From Enterobacter sp. 10-1 (lineage in GTDB: Bacteria; Pseudomonadota; Gammaproteobacteria; Enterobacterales; Enterobacteriaceae), in NCBI GenBank assembly GCA_002270295.1, contig NISF01000001.1:744001-808000 (forward strand): 64,000 nucleotides of DNA, in the 5' to 3' direction. The notes beneath the pieces were generated by a model. It was not told where the DNA came from. It saw nothing but the letters and a program-made list of their open reading frames with translations, and did not search any database. Shown piece by piece: positions 1 through 9,630 of this stretch (position 1 is its first letter; each line of letters starts with the position of its first letter). The position numbers were made by a program, and so were the translations under genes.

Positions 1-98
1 GCAAAAAGCATCGCCAGGGCGAGGCCGATAATGAGCGCGCAGACGGCAAGGCCGACGGTCATCCCGGCGGCGCTTGCTAATGGAAAAATTTCGTTCAT
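1..98 (-). CDS. artQ: Arginine ABC transporter permease ArtQ, N-terminal part only
   Basis: Only the first 32 codons are inside the window; the gene continues past base 1. The reverse strand reads [20 protein letters not shown], followed by a hydrophobic stretch, which matches the start of ArtQ, one of two inner-membrane permease subunits of the arginine importer. The ATG (complement of 96-98) lies 6 bp beyond the artI stop codon, so artP, artI and artQ are read as one operon, as in enterobacteria generally. The visible hydrophobic residues would be the first membrane helix. The identification rests on a short segment but is strongly supported by the neighbours. Confidence 0.88.
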   Translation of the reverse strand, partial: MNEIFPLASAAGMTVGLAVCALIIGLALAMLF

Positions 99-104
99 TG
101 AGGG

Positions 105-836
105 CTACTTCTGAAACCATTTGCTATAGATGGTCTGGTAAGTCCCATCTTTTTTCACTTTTTCCAGCGCAGCGTTAAATTTCTGCTGCAGCTCGGTATT
201 GCCCTGACGAAGCGCAATGCCAAGGCCGGTACCGAAGTAGTCTTTATCCGTCACTTTATCGCCCACTGCCGCCAGCTTCGGATTGCTCTTCAGCCATTCG
301 GTGACCACGGCGTTGTCGCCAAATACGGCATCAATGCGGCCGTTTTGCAGATCCAGCTTCGCATTCTGGTAGCTGTCGTACGGAACGGTGGTGATTTCCG
401 GATGCTTGTCGTTAATGAACTTCTGGTGGGTGGTTCCGTTCTGGACGCCGACCTTTTTGCCCTTCAGCTGTTCGATGCTGGTAAATTTGCCCTGCTGGCC
501 AACGAACAGCGCGGAGTTTTCATAGTAAGGCGTGCTGAACAGCACCTGCTTTTCGCGCTCAGGCGTAATGTCCATCCCGGCCATCACCGCGTCGAAGCGA
601 CGGAATTTCAGGCCAGGGATCAGGCTGTCAAAAGCCTGGTTGGTAAAGGTACAGGTGGCATCGATCTCTTTGCACAGCGCGTTAGCCAGATCGACGTCAA
701 AACCGACGATTTTGTTGTTAGCGTCGGTCGTTTCAAACGGAGGATAGGACGCCTCGGTGGCAAAACGGATGGTCTGGGCTGCGGTAGCAGAAAGGCTCAT
801 GCTGGCCAGAAGCGCGGCAATCAGTACTTTTTTCAT
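105..836 (-). CDS. artI: Arginine-binding periplasmic protein ArtI
   Basis: 243-residue type 3 solute-binding protein, the usual ArtI length. It has a cleavable signal peptide (MKKVLIAALLASMSLSATA, cut near residue 19-20). The mature protein begins with the family pattern of an ATEASYPPFE motif followed by a GFDVDLA motif, and contains the late signature DITPEREK. It delivers L-arginine or a related basic amino acid to ArtQM in the inner membrane. The chosen ATG (834-836) gives exactly the family length; a start 8 codons further up would overlap artP and add an odd leader. It could be confused with the paralogue ArtJ, but its position directly after artP supports ArtI. Confidence 0.92.
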   Translation of the reverse strand: MKKVLIAALLASMSLSATAAQTIRFATEASYPPFETTDANNKIVGFDVDLANALCKEIDATCTFTNQAFDSLIPGLKFRRFDAVMAGMDITPEREKQVLFSTPYYENSALFVGQQGKFTSIEQLKGKKVGVQNGTTHQKFINDKHPEITTVPYDSYQNAKLDLQNGRIDAVFGDNAVVTEWLKSNPKLAAVGDKVTDKDYFGTGLGIALRQGNTELQQKFNAALEKVKKDGTYQTIYSKWFQK

Positions 837-856
837 CGTCATTTCCCCGAAAAACA

Positions 857-1585
857 TCAATGTGAAAGATAGTTTTTAAACGCGTCGGTCTGCGGATGCG
901 CGAAGCAGTCAGCATTCCCTTGTTCAACGATATGGCCATTTTCCATATACACCACGCGGCTGGCCGTTTTACGCGCCACTTCCACTTCGTGGGTGACGAT
1001 GACCTGCGTAATGCCGGTGCCCGCCAGCTCGCGGATAATGCTGACGATCTGGGCGGTAATTTCCGGATCGAGCGCCGCCGTTGGCTCATCAAACAGCAGC
1101 ACCTGCGGCTCCATCATCAGCGCGCGCGCAATGGCGACGCGCTGCTGCTGACCGCCGGAGAGGTGCAGAGGATAGCGGTCGCTGTAGGGTTTCAGGCGTA
1201 AACGTTCCAGCAGCTTCTCGGCGCGGGCCAGAGCACTCTCTTTGCTCAGACCCAGCACGCGGCAGGGGGCTTCAATCAGGTTTTGCTGCACGGTCAGGTG
1301 CGGCCACAGATTGTACTGCTGGAAAACCATACCGACGTTCTGGCGCAGCTCACGGATGGCTTTGTCAGACGGCGCTTTGGTGAAGTCGAAGTGGTTACCG
1401 GCGATATGTAGCGTGCCGGAACGCGGCATCTCCAGCAGGTTGAGTACGCGAAGCAGCGAGCTTTTCCCGGCGCCGCTCGGGCCGAGCAGCACCAGCGTTT
1501 CCCCCTGCGGGCAATCCAGCGTGATGTCGAACAGCGCCTGGTGCGCGCCGTAGAAGCAGTTAATGCCGTTTAGTTTAATACTCAT
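857..1585 (-). CDS. artP: Arginine ABC transporter ATP-binding protein ArtP
   Basis: 242-residue cytoplasmic ATPase that powers arginine import. Walker A (GPSGAGKS) is at residues 35-42, the ABC signature LSGGQ at 142-146 and Walker B (LLFDEP) at 163-168. This layout is typical of polar amino acid ABC ATPases. The start at 1583-1585 is preferred over a start 22 codons upstream because it gives the exact ArtP length and because the extra codons overlap the likely -10 region. The gene ends 20 bp before artI and heads the operon. A promoter with an ArgR-like box over its -35 element lies 40-65 bp upstream. Confidence 0.96.
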   Translation of the reverse strand: MSIKLNGINCFYGAHQALFDITLDCPQGETLVLLGPSGAGKSSLLRVLNLLEMPRSGTLHIAGNHFDFTKAPSDKAIRELRQNVGMVFQQYNLWPHLTVQQNLIEAPCRVLGLSKESALARAEKLLERLRLKPYSDRYPLHLSGGQQQRVAIARALMMEPQVLLFDEPTAALDPEITAQIVSIIRELAGTGITQVIVTHEVEVARKTASRVVYMENGHIVEQGNADCFAHPQTDAFKNYLSH

Positions 1586-1622
1586 CTGGGCTGTCTGATA
1601 CGAATAGCTATTGAGGCCGCAA

Positions 1623-1651
1623 ATACTACCTTTGACAGAATAGTTATGCAA
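1623..1651 (-). promoter_or_regulatory. Probable sigma-70 promoter of artP
   Basis: On the reverse strand TTGCAT (1646-1651) and TAGTAT (1623-1628) are separated by exactly 17 bases, a good sigma-70 arrangement. Transcription would start near 1616, about 30 bases before the artP ATG. Confidence 0.6.
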
Positions 1652-1662
1652 TATTTATGCGT
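1635..1662 (-). promoter_or_regulatory. Putative ArgR box(es) over the artP -35 region
   Basis: The reverse strand carries TGCATAACTATTCT, which resembles the ArgR half-site pair TGAATAATTATTCA, and an overlapping CGCATAAATATTGCA just upstream. ArgR is known to repress art genes in E. coli. The placement over the -35 hexamer would allow simple steric repression. The match is imperfect and no binding data are available. Confidence 0.45.
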
Positions 1663-1808
1663 TAAAAGTTAAATGTAACCCGCATTTACCTCTAAACTTA
1701 GCACAAAATATGGGTTCGTGGGGGCGGCGGGAGCAAATGTCGGCATTACCTAAGGAAATACCGACATTTTACCGGGGGTATCGTTTCAGTAGAGCAGGTT
1801 CAGCGCCC

Positions 1809-2327
1809 TTATCCGCGTTTTTCGAGACTCTGTTGCAGTGAACCCGCCGGCGCATGGGCGTTAATCCCGAGGTAGCGAACATCATCTACCGCCCAGCACT
1901 GGCCTTCCTGAATCATCAGCACTTCATCTTTCCAGCTTTGGCTGCCCTGGCTGAACTCAACGCGCAGCGGAATATTGCGCGCATCGCGGTTCGGGATGGT
2001 GGATGCGCTGGCGACTTCCGCGCTATCAGCCGGGGTGGCCGAACTGGAGAACGGGTTGGACTGCAGCACAGCGCTGCGTGACGGGTCCTGACGCGCGTCG
2101 TTGAGCAGTTTAGCCAGATCGTCGCTCAGGTAGGGACGCAGTGCCGTCAGGTCGTTATTGCGGTGCTGGATCTGATAATCATAAAATTTTTGCGCAACCG
2201 CATCCGGGCCGCCTTCGATGCAGGGACCGCTGCGGGTGCCGTTATCTTTATAGGCCGGCGTGACGGTGGTACAGGCGCTAAGTACCAGCGCGCAGGGGAT
2301 AATAAAGGCCATGATTTTGTAGCGCAT
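1809..2327 (-). CDS. ybjP: YbjP family lipoprotein
   Basis: 172-residue predicted lipoprotein. The N-terminus has a basic start, a hydrophobic core and a lipobox LSAC with the acceptor Cys at residue 19, so it should be processed by LspA and sorted by Lol (residue +2 is Thr, which favours the outer membrane). The body matches the E. coli YbjP family, including the motifs TTVTPAYKDNGTRSG and SASTIPNRDARNIPLR. No catalytic residues are apparent; the fold is of the DUF3828 type and the function is unknown to me. It is a monocistronic gene divergent from ybjQ. Confidence 0.9.
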   Translation of the reverse strand: MRYKIMAFIIPCALVLSACTTVTPAYKDNGTRSGPCIEGGPDAVAQKFYDYQIQHRNNDLTALRPYLSDDLAKLLNDARQDPSRSAVLQSNPFSSSATPADSAEVASASTIPNRDARNIPLRVEFSQGSQSWKDEVLMIQEGQCWAVDDVRYLGINAHAPAGSLQQSLEKRG

Positions 2328-2444
2328 AATGATTTCCTTATAAGCTCACTACGTTAAAATATCCATTCAAGCATAGCGTATCGATACGGGAATGTGCTTG
2401 ACTCTCAGAGCTAACACCTTGAACGCTAAAGAAGGAGCTTTATG

Positions 2445-2765
2445 ATGCAATTTTCCACTACCCCAACCCTCGAAGGGCAGCCTATCGTGAAATACTGCGG
2501 CGTTGTGACGGGGGAGGCGATCCTCGGCGCGAACGTGTTTCGCGACTTCTTCGCCAGCATCCGCGATATCGTCGGTGGCCGCGCGGGGTCCTATGAAAAA
2601 GAGCTGCGCAAGGCGCGGGAGATAGCGTTCGGAGAAATGGGCGAGCAGGCAAAGGCGCTGGGCGCCAACGCGGTAGTCGGTATTGATATCGATTATGAGA
2701 CGGTGGGCAAGGATGGCAGTATGCTGATGGTCACCGTCAGCGGCACGGCGGTGCAGACCCGGTGA
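2445..2765 (+). CDS. ybjQ: UPF0145 / YbjQ family heavy-metal-binding-domain protein
   Basis: Small cytoplasmic protein (106-107 residues) of the YbjQ family, which forms compact oligomers and is annotated as a putative heavy-metal-binding domain. The conserved cores [26 protein letters not shown] and VGIDIDYE are all present. Two ATG codons are in tandem (2442 and 2445). The second is chosen because the family begins MQFSTTP and because it lies 7 bases after the ribosome-binding site AAGGAG (2432-2437), against 4 for the first. The stop overlaps or abuts the start of amiD, so the two are probably co-transcribed and translationally coupled. Confidence 0.9.
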   Translation: MQFSTTPTLEGQPIVKYCGVVTGEAILGANVFRDFFASIRDIVGGRAGSYEKELRKAREIAFGEMGEQAKALGANAVVGIDIDYETVGKDGSMLMVTVSGTAVQTR

Positions 2766-2767
2766 GG

Positions 2768-3598
2768 ATGCGCCCTGGCCCGATCGCGGCGATGCTGGCG
2801 CTGCTGCTGGTGGGCTGCTCGGCGGAAAAGGGGATTATCGATCGCGACGGCTACCAGCTGGATACCCGCCATCCGGCGCAGGCCGCCTACCCGCGGGTGA
2901 AGGTATTGGTCATTCACTATACCGCCGATGATTTTGACGTATCGCTGGCGACCTTGACCGACAATCAGGTGAGCTCCCACTACCTGATCCCTGAACAGCC
3001 GCCGCTGCACCGCGGTAAGCCGCGCATCTGGCAGCTGGTGCCGGAAGAGGATCTGGCCTGGCATGCGGGTATTAGCTTCTGGCGCGGCAGTACGCGTATT
3101 AACGACACCTCAATCGGCATTGAGCTGGAGAACCGCGGCTGGCAGAAAGAGGCGGGGGTGAAAAGCTTTACGCCGTTTAGTCCGGCGCAGATTAATGCCT
3201 TGATTCCCCTGGCGAAGGATATTATCGCCCGCTACCACATTGCGGCGCAAAACGTGGTTGCCCATGCCGATATTGCCCCGCAGCGCAAGGACGACCCTGG
3301 GCCGCTGTTCCCCTGGCGCCAGCTGGCTGAGCAGGGCATTGGCGCATGGCCGGATGGCGACCGGGTCGCCTTTTATCTTAACGGTCGCCCGACCTGGCAG
3401 CCGGTCGATAGCGCAGAGCTGCTGGATATACTCGCCCGCTACGGCTATCAGGTGACGCCGGAGATGACGCCAGCGCAGCAGAAACGGGTGATTATGGCAT
3501 TTCAGATGCATTTCCGGCCGGCGCGCTGGGATGGCGTCGCCGATGCTGAAACCCAAGCCATCGCCGAGGCGCTGCTGGAGAAATACGGCCAGGGTTAA
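2768..3598 (+). CDS. amiD: N-acetylmuramoyl-L-alanine amidase AmiD (outer-membrane lipoprotein)
   Basis: Zinc amidase of the Amidase_2/PGRP fold that cleaves the bond between MurNAc or anhydro-MurNAc and L-Ala in peptidoglycan. The lipobox is LVGC with Cys at residue 17. The likely zinc ligands and catalytic residues visible in the precursor are His50 (IHYTADD), Glu119 (GIELENR), His166 (VAHADIAP) and Asp176 (KDDPGP). A C-terminal peptidoglycan-binding-like segment follows. The ATG at 2768 gives exactly the E. coli length (276 aa); a GTG at 2762, overlapping the ybjQ TGA, would add two residues and cannot be excluded. The gene follows ybjQ without a gap. Confidence 0.93.
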   Translation: MRPGPIAAMLALLLVGCSAEKGIIDRDGYQLDTRHPAQAAYPRVKVLVIHYTADDFDVSLATLTDNQVSSHYLIPEQPPLHRGKPRIWQLVPEEDLAWHAGISFWRGSTRINDTSIGIELENRGWQKEAGVKSFTPFSPAQINALIPLAKDIIARYHIAAQNVVAHADIAPQRKDDPGPLFPWRQLAEQGIGAWPDGDRVAFYLNGRPTWQPVDSAELLDILARYGYQVTPEMTPAQQKRVIMAFQMHFRPARWDGVADAETQAIAEALLEKYGQG

Positions 3599-3605
3599 TT
3601 CGACG

Positions 3606-4619
3606 CTAGCGGTGCAGCTTACCGTGATCTTTCAGCCAGGCGGCGGTGCGGATAATCCCCTCATCCAGCGTCACCACCGGCCGGTAGCCTAGCTCTTCCT
3701 CAGCGCGGGAAATATCGAGGGTAAAATCAAAGTTCAGCTTGGAGACGCCGTAGTGGGTAAAGGCCGGCTCCTTGGCTGACTTATTGCCAAAATGCTCCAT
3801 GCTGCGGGCGATGATATCCAGCATCGGATAGGGGACCGAGCGGATACGGCACTTTATTCCCAGCTCATCAATCAGCTTTTGCACAATGCTGCGCAGGGTG
3901 CGCGGTTCGCCGTTGGTGATATTCCACGCCCGCGCGGAAGGCAGGTGGTCGCACTGCGGCTGGCTGGCGAGCCACATCGCGTGCACCGCGTTTTCATAGT
4001 AGGTCATATCAACCAGCGCGCTGCCGCCGCGGGGCAGCATCACGCTGCCGTAGTGCTGCATCATCTGCGCAAGGCGGGGGATGAACACTTTGTCATGGGC
4101 GCCGAACAGACTCTGCGGGCGCAGGATGGCAAAGCGGGTATTTGGGTTCGCCTGTGCCAACAGATTAATCACCTCTTCGCTCGCCGCCTTGCTGCGGGCA
4201 AACTCGTTGGCAAAGCGGTGCGGGCGGAAATCTTCCCGCACGTCGCGATGGTGGTGATAATCAAAATAGAGCGAAGGAGAGGAGATATGAACGAAGTTGC
4301 GTACGCCCCAGGCCACGGCCCATTCGCCAAGGCGACGGGTGGCGCGGACGTTGGCTAAATCGAAGGCCTGCTGCGTGCCCCACGGCGAGGTAAAGCTTGA
4401 ACAGTGCCATAGGGTATCGATACCGGCGAGCATCACCTTGGCCTGGGATGAAACCAGTTCGGTTAAATCTGCGGGTACAAACTCGGCGCCCATTTTGCTC
4501 AGAAGCTTGCCCATCGCTTCGTTTCGCCCGGTCGCTCTTACGCTGATGCCTTTGTTACGCAGATATTCCACCGCGTTGCGGCCTAACCCGCTGGTCGCAC
4601 CGGTAACCAGTACCTTCAT
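3606..4619 (-). CDS. ybjS: NAD(P)-dependent epimerase/dehydratase family protein YbjS
   Basis: 337-residue extended short-chain dehydrogenase, the same length as E. coli YbjS. The Rossmann motif GATSGLG is at residues 7-13. An SSPSLYF segment and a YHHHRD region follow, and a [15 protein letters not shown] helix typical of 3-beta-HSD/epimerase-like enzymes lies in the second half. The substrate is unknown. It is the last gene of the ybjT-ybjS minus-strand pair; about 96 bp separate it from ybjT. No signal peptide is visible, so it is probably cytoplasmic. Confidence 0.9.
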   Translation of the reverse strand: MKVLVTGATSGLGRNAVEYLRNKGISVRATGRNEAMGKLLSKMGAEFVPADLTELVSSQAKVMLAGIDTLWHCSSFTSPWGTQQAFDLANVRATRRLGEWAVAWGVRNFVHISSPSLYFDYHHHRDVREDFRPHRFANEFARSKAASEEVINLLAQANPNTRFAILRPQSLFGAHDKVFIPRLAQMMQHYGSVMLPRGGSALVDMTYYENAVHAMWLASQPQCDHLPSARAWNITNGEPRTLRSIVQKLIDELGIKCRIRSVPYPMLDIIARSMEHFGNKSAKEPAFTHYGVSKLNFDFTLDISRAEEELGYRPVVTLDEGIIRTAAWLKDHGKLHR

Positions 4620-4715
4620 ATCAACCTACTGTCCCAGAAAAGAATTTCGTGCGCATTTTTCCGTGATTCTCCTCACGATGCAATGAGAATGATAGCAGAA
4701 TGACGTATATGCTTC

Positions 4716-6149
4716 CTATTTGCCTGTGATTTGCTCTGCCTGCCGGGCAATGCGCCGCGCCATGCCGCGAAAGATAAACAGATGGGCGGGGATCATCAGC
4801 AGCCAGTAGAACAGCCCGGGCATACCGTGAGGATGCCACCAGGCCCGGACGTCAAGCTCGCGGCGATCGCCTTTATCGCTCAAGGTAAAGCTCAGGCGCC
4901 CCAGGCCGGGTGCCTTCATGCCGAAGAGCAAGGTGAGCTGCTTTTCCGGTTCGACAATGATCACCTTCCAGCTGTCTACCGCATCGCCGGTTTGCAGGAG
5001 GTCACGCGACGGTCGGCCTTTTGCCAGACGATGGCCCACCAGCAGGTCCATAGCGCCGCGGATCTTCCACAACGCGTTGCCGAAGAAGTAGCCCTCTTTG
5101 CCGCCGATTTGGTTGACGACCTGCCAGATTGCCGCCGCGCTGGCGGACGTGCTGACCGTACAGCCGGCCTGCTTAGGGTAATAGCCATATTCCGGCCGCC
5201 AGCGGGCGAAGGCCTGTGCGTCGTAGCCCCAGTCGCTGGAGTTAACTAACTGCTCCTCTTCTTTAAGCGTGCGGCGCACGGCTTCGTCAAATGAGATTAG
5301 CGCCTGGGGGATCAGCGCCCGCAGCGCGCGATCGTCGGCGATCAGATCGTGCTTCAGCCCCTGAATCAGCGCCTTCGCGATGGTGGGCGGAACCGAAGTA
5401 ATCACGTTGAGGAACCACACCGAAATCCAGCGGGTGGGGAAAGGGATCGGGATCAGCAGGCGATGCTTGCCGCTGACCGCCATAAAGCGGGTGAACTGCT
5501 GCTGATAGCTTAACATTTCCGGTCCGGCGGCTTCGAAGACGCGATGTTCGCTGGCCGGGTGGTAGAGCAACTGCACCAGATAATAGAGCAGATTTTCGAG
5601 ATCGATCGGCGTGGTGCGCGAGCGCACCCAGCGCGGAGGGGTTAAAACCGGCAGGTTGTAGACCATATCGCGCATCACCTCGAACGCAGCGGAGCCGGCG
5701 CCCACGATGATACCTGCCCGCAGCTCGGTGACCGGCACGCCGGATTCGCGCAGAACGTCGGCGGTAACCTGCCTGGCGCGCAGATGGTCAGACTGTTCCG
5801 CCGCCGGTACCTGCAGCGAGCTGAGGAATATCAGCTGCTTTACCGGCGTCGCGCGCAGCGCGTCGCGCACGTTTTGGGCCACCTCGCGTTCGTGCCGAAT
5901 AAAGTCACCGCCTTCGCCCATTCCGTGCACCAGATAGTAAACGGTATCCGCCTGCGCCAGCAGATCAGAGAGCCCCTGGGGCCGGGTCAGGTCGATGGGA
6001 TGACAGCTTACCCCCGGGAGATTGCGTTTCTTTAGCCGCTCAACGTGGCGCGCCGCCGCCAGCACGGAATAGCCCCGATCGCTCAATGCCTGCACCAGAT
6101 GCTGGCCGATATAGCCGCTGGCGCCGAGCACCAGAATAGGTTGCGACAC
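4716..6149 (-). CDS. ybjT: YbjT family SDR / DUF2867 two-domain protein
   Basis: 477-residue protein made of an N-terminal NAD(P)-binding Rossmann domain (GASGYIG at residues 9-15, [12 protein letters not shown] further on) and a C-terminal SRPBCC-like DUF2867 domain from about residue 310, containing the conserved [18 protein letters not shown] region. The last 40 residues ([18 protein letters not shown]) are hydrophobic and may associate with the membrane. The function is unknown. It ends 10 bp from the start of ltaE, so ltaE-ybjT-ybjS are likely transcribed together on the minus strand. Confidence 0.88.
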   Translation of the reverse strand: MSQPILVLGASGYIGQHLVQALSDRGYSVLAAARHVERLKKRNLPGVSCHPIDLTRPQGLSDLLAQADTVYYLVHGMGEGGDFIRHEREVAQNVRDALRATPVKQLIFLSSLQVPAAEQSDHLRARQVTADVLRESGVPVTELRAGIIVGAGSAAFEVMRDMVYNLPVLTPPRWVRSRTTPIDLENLLYYLVQLLYHPASEHRVFEAAGPEMLSYQQQFTRFMAVSGKHRLLIPIPFPTRWISVWFLNVITSVPPTIAKALIQGLKHDLIADDRALRALIPQALISFDEAVRRTLKEEEQLVNSSDWGYDAQAFARWRPEYGYYPKQAGCTVSTSASAAAIWQVVNQIGGKEGYFFGNALWKIRGAMDLLVGHRLAKGRPSRDLLQTGDAVDSWKVIIVEPEKQLTLLFGMKAPGLGRLSFTLSDKGDRRELDVRAWWHPHGMPGLFYWLLMIPAHLFIFRGMARRIARQAEQITGK

Positions 6150-6159
6150 GCCTGACTCC

Positions 6160-7161
6160 TTAGCGGTTCAAAAATTCCTGCCAGTAGCCAACGACTTCCG
6201 CCAGCTGCTGACGGTTGACGTCGAGGTGGGTGACCAGACGCACAACCGGCGAGGCGTTGATCAGTACGCCGCGCTGCTGCATAAACGCCCCCAGCGCCCG
6301 GGCCTGCTCATCGCCAACGCGCACGAACAACATGTTGGTATCGTGGCGGGTAACGTCAGCGCCGATGGCGCGCAGCTGTCCGGCCATCCATGCGGCGTTG
6401 TCATGATCTTCCTGCAGGCGCGCGACGTTATTTTGCAAAGCGTACAGGCCCGCAGCCGCCAGAATTCCGGCCTGGCGCATGCCGCCGCCGACCATTTTAC
6501 GCCAGCGGGTGGCGCGGCGAATGTAGTCGTGGCTGCCGACCAGCAGCGAGCCCACCGGGGTTCCCAGCCCCTTCGAGAGGCAGATAGTGAAGGTGTCGCA
6601 GTATTGGGCGATATCGCGCAGCTCGCAGCCGTAATCGACCACCGCATTAAAGATGCGCGCGCCGTCAACGTGCAGCGCCAGGCCGCGTTCGCGGGTAAAC
6701 TCCCACGCCTCTTTGAGGTATTCGCGCGGCAGCACCTTGCCGTTATGGGTATTTTCGAGGCTCAGCAGGCGAGTGGGGGCAAAATGGATATCGTCAGGCT
6801 TAATCTTTGCCGCGACCTTATCCAGCGGCAGGGTGCCATCCGCCGCCGCGTCGATGGGCTGCGGCTGAATGCTGCCGAGCACCGCCGCCCCGCCGGCTTC
6901 ATACAGATAGTTATGCGCGCCCTGGCCGACGATATACTCTTCACCGCGCTGGCAGTGGCTCAGCAGGCCCACCAGATTCGCCTGGGTGCCGGTCGGTAGG
7001 AACAGCGCCGCCTCTTTCCCGGCCAGCTCTGCGGCGTAGCGCTGGAGCTCGTTAACGGTCGGGTCATCGCCATAAACGTCGTCGCCGACCGGGGCTGACA
7101 TCATGGCATCCAGCATGGCGCGCCCCGGGCGGGTTACGGTATCACTGCGGAGATCTATCAC
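6160..7161 (-). CDS. ltaE: Low-specificity L-threonine aldolase LtaE
   Basis: 333-residue PLP enzyme that cleaves L-threonine or L-allo-threonine to glycine and acetaldehyde. The PLP lysine is Lys197 in [12 protein letters not shown]. Other fold-type I landmarks are the SDTVTRP opening, the [10 protein letters not shown] segment near residue 58 and [11 protein letters not shown] near 163-173, whose Asp pairs with the PLP ring nitrogen. Length and start match E. coli LtaE exactly. It precedes ybjT by 10 bp and follows poxB by 118 bp on the same strand. Confidence 0.96.
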   Translation of the reverse strand: MIDLRSDTVTRPGRAMLDAMMSAPVGDDVYGDDPTVNELQRYAAELAGKEAALFLPTGTQANLVGLLSHCQRGEEYIVGQGAHNYLYEAGGAAVLGSIQPQPIDAAADGTLPLDKVAAKIKPDDIHFAPTRLLSLENTHNGKVLPREYLKEAWEFTRERGLALHVDGARIFNAVVDYGCELRDIAQYCDTFTICLSKGLGTPVGSLLVGSHDYIRRATRWRKMVGGGMRQAGILAAAGLYALQNNVARLQEDHDNAAWMAGQLRAIGADVTRHDTNMLFVRVGDEQARALGAFMQQRGVLINASPVVRLVTHLDVNRQQLAEVVGYWQEFLNR

Positions 7162-7279
7162 GGCATTTCCTTGTTAATGTTTCATCCTTCACGCTGTATC
7201 CGCGTTAGCCGCGTGAACCACCTCTGCGGGGCCTTCGATGCATCATGAATGATGGTATGTGTGGGCTTAAAAGGATGTT

Positions 7280-8998
7280 TTACCTGAGCCAGTTGGTTTT
7301 CGCCAGTTCGATAACTTCATCCCCGCGTCCGCTGATGATGGCGCGCAGCATATACAGGCTGAAACCCTTAGCCTGATCCAGCTTAATTTGCGGCGGGATC
7401 GCCAGCTCTTCCTTAGCGACCACCACGTCGACCAGCACCGGGCCGTCGGTGCTAAACGCGGTTTGCAGCGCGTCGTCGACCTCAGAGGCTTTTTCGACGC
7501 GAATGCCCTTAATGCCGCAGGCTTCGGCGATGCGGGCGAAGTTAGTGTCGTGCAGCTCCGTACCGTCGGTCAGATAGCCTCCGGCCTTCATCTCCATCGC
7601 CACAAATCCCAGCACGCTGTTGTTAAAAATCACGATTTTTACCGGCAGCTTCATCTGCGCCAGCGAGAGGAAGTCGCCCATCAGCATGCTGAAGCCGCCG
7701 TCGCCGCACATCGCGACGACCTGCCGCTCAGGCGCCGTTGCCTTGGCGCCAATCGCCTGCGGCATAGCGTTGGCCATTGAGCCGTGGTTAAACGAGCCGA
7801 TCAGCCGGCGCCTGCCGTTCATTTTCAGATAGCGTGCGGCCCAGACGGTTGGCGTGCCGACGTCGCAGGTGAAAATGGCGTCGTCAGCGGCGAAGCGGCT
7901 AATCTGCTGCGCCAGGTACTGGGGATGAATGGCCTTATCGCTCGGCTTAGCCAGATCGTCGAGCCCTTTACGCGCCTCGCGGTAGTGCTCAAGCGCTTTG
8001 TCGAGGAAGCGACGATCCGTCTTCTCTTCCAGATGCGGCAGCAGCGCTTTTAAGGTCGATTTGATATCGCCGATCAGCGCCATATCGACTTTGCTGTGCG
8101 CGCCGATGCTGCCGGGATTGATATCAATCTGAATGATTTTTGCGCTGCTGGGGTAGAAAGGCCGGTAGGGAAACTGGGTGCCGAGAAGCACCAGGGTATC
8201 GGCGTTCATCATCGTGTGGAAGCCGGACGAGAAGCCGATCAGCCCGGTCATCCCGACGTCATAAGGGTTGTCGTACTCAACGTGCTCCTTGCCGCGCAGG
8301 GCATGGACGATGGGCGCCTTGAGCCTGGCGGCGAACTCCACCAGCTCCGCATGGGCTCCGGCACAGCCGCTGCCGCACATCAGAGCAATGTTGCTGGAAT
8401 AGCGCAGCAGCTGCGCCAGACGAGCTATTTCTTCCGCCGGTGGCGTCACCTCCGGCAGCGGGGCGGAGTACCAGTGGCTGCTGGCGCCTTCCGGGGCGGC
8501 TTTCAGCGCCACGTCTCCCGGCAGTACCACGACCGAAACGCCGCGGTTGAGGACCGCTTTGCGCATGGCGATGGCCAGCACCTGCGGGATCTGTTCCGGC
8601 GTGGAGACCAGCTCACAATAGTGGCTGCATTCGCGGAACAGCTCCTGCGGATGGGTTTCCTGAAAATAGCCGCTGCCGATTTCGCTGGAGGGGATATGGG
8701 CGGCAATGGCAAGAACGGGAACGTGGTTGCGGTGACAGTCAAAAAGACCGTTGATCAGATGGAGGTTGCCCGGGCCGCAGGAGCCTGCGCATACCGCCAG
8801 TTCACCGGTAAGCTGGGCTTCGGCGCCCGCGGCAAACGCGGCAACTTCTTCGTGACGCGTTGGCATCCAGGCAATCGTACCCATGCGGTTCAGGCTGTCG
8901 CTCAATCCGTTGAGTGAATCGCCGGTGACGCCCCAGATGCGCTTCACGCCGGCCTGTTCAAGAGTTTTCGCTACGTATGCGGCCACGGTTTGTTTCAT
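7280..8998 (-). CDS. poxB: Pyruvate:ubiquinone oxidoreductase (pyruvate oxidase) PoxB
   Basis: 572-residue ThDP- and FAD-dependent enzyme that decarboxylates pyruvate to acetate and CO2 and passes electrons to ubiquinone at the inner membrane. The ThDP-activating Glu is in [11 protein letters not shown] (near residue 50), and the ThDP/Mg motif begins GDGGFSM near residue 433 and ends with NN about 28 residues later. The C-terminal amphipathic tail (after [15 protein letters not shown]) is the known lipid-binding segment. The gene is known in E. coli to be driven by sigma-S in stationary phase; I did not identify a confident promoter. It diverges from the doxX-like gene. Confidence 0.97.
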   Translation of the reverse strand: MKQTVAAYVAKTLEQAGVKRIWGVTGDSLNGLSDSLNRMGTIAWMPTRHEEVAAFAAGAEAQLTGELAVCAGSCGPGNLHLINGLFDCHRNHVPVLAIAAHIPSSEIGSGYFQETHPQELFRECSHYCELVSTPEQIPQVLAIAMRKAVLNRGVSVVVLPGDVALKAAPEGASSHWYSAPLPEVTPPAEEIARLAQLLRYSSNIALMCGSGCAGAHAELVEFAARLKAPIVHALRGKEHVEYDNPYDVGMTGLIGFSSGFHTMMNADTLVLLGTQFPYRPFYPSSAKIIQIDINPGSIGAHSKVDMALIGDIKSTLKALLPHLEEKTDRRFLDKALEHYREARKGLDDLAKPSDKAIHPQYLAQQISRFAADDAIFTCDVGTPTVWAARYLKMNGRRRLIGSFNHGSMANAMPQAIGAKATAPERQVVAMCGDGGFSMLMGDFLSLAQMKLPVKIVIFNNSVLGFVAMEMKAGGYLTDGTELHDTNFARIAEACGIKGIRVEKASEVDDALQTAFSTDGPVLVDVVVAKEELAIPPQIKLDQAKGFSLYMLRAIISGRGDEVIELAKTNWLR

Positions 8999-9149
8999 GG
9001 TTCTCCATCTCCTTTATGTGATAACGCTTACAAGCTTAGATGAAACTCATCGTTACGCCCGCATTCCCCTCCTATTTTCAGCTGGTATTATTGCGCGAAA
9101 ATTCCGCATAATCTGTTACCACTAAAAGAGTAAACAGGAATCATTTCAA

Positions 9150-9584
9150 ATGGTTAAATCTCTGTTAAATGCTGTTAATAAAATGCTAAGTCACGACGAT
9201 TTTGGCAAACTCTTGTTACGACTTGCCGTGGGCGGGCTGATGCTGTTCCACGGGCTGCATAAGCTGTTTGACGGCGTGGCGGGGATCGGCGGGATGCTGG
9301 TGGCGAAGGGATTGCCTGAGTTTATTGCCTATGGCGTGCTGGTGGGGGAAGTGCTGGCGCCGTGCCTGTTGATTCTGGGGATCCTCACCCGTCCGGCGGC
9401 GCTGGTGCTGGCATTTACCATGATTGTGGCGTGGCTGATGGTCGGTATGGGAGAAACCTGGCAGCTGGATAAAACCGGCGCGTGGGCGATTGAGAGTCTG
9501 GTCTATTTCTTTGTTGGCGCGCTGGCGATTGCCTTTATGGGCGCCGGTCGCTACTCGCTGGTAAAAGACCCGGCGTGGAAATAA
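9150..9584 (+). CDS. DoxX family inner-membrane protein
   Basis: 144-residue protein with four predicted membrane helices (about residues 18-38, 55-77, 81-101 and 110-132), the usual DoxX topology, and the family's conserved FHGLHKLFDG segment after helix 1. DoxX-type proteins are often linked to thiol or quinone redox chemistry, but no activity can be assigned from sequence. The ATG at 9150 follows a weak CAGGAA ribosome site. It sits between poxB and hcr, where I recall no gene in E. coli. It is divergent from poxB and convergent with hcr, with a strong hairpin just after its stop codon. Confidence 0.85.
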   Translation: MVKSLLNAVNKMLSHDDFGKLLLRLAVGGLMLFHGLHKLFDGVAGIGGMLVAKGLPEFIAYGVLVGEVLAPCLLILGILTRPAALVLAFTMIVAWLMVGMGETWQLDKTGAWAIESLVYFFVGALAIAFMGAGRYSLVKDPAWK

Positions 9585-9587
9585 AAA

Positions 9588-9609
9588 AAGCCCCGCCGAG
9601 GCGGGGCTT
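9588..9609 (-). terminator. Intrinsic terminator between the doxX-like gene and hcr
   Basis: GC-rich perfect stem AAGCCCCGCC / GGCGGGGCTT with a short loop. On the minus strand it is followed by a run of Ts, so it is a proper intrinsic terminator for hcp-hcr. In the plus direction no T run follows, so termination of the doxX-like gene there would be weaker. Confidence 0.85.
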
Positions 9610-9630
9610 GCCGTTAAGGATTGTTCCCCG

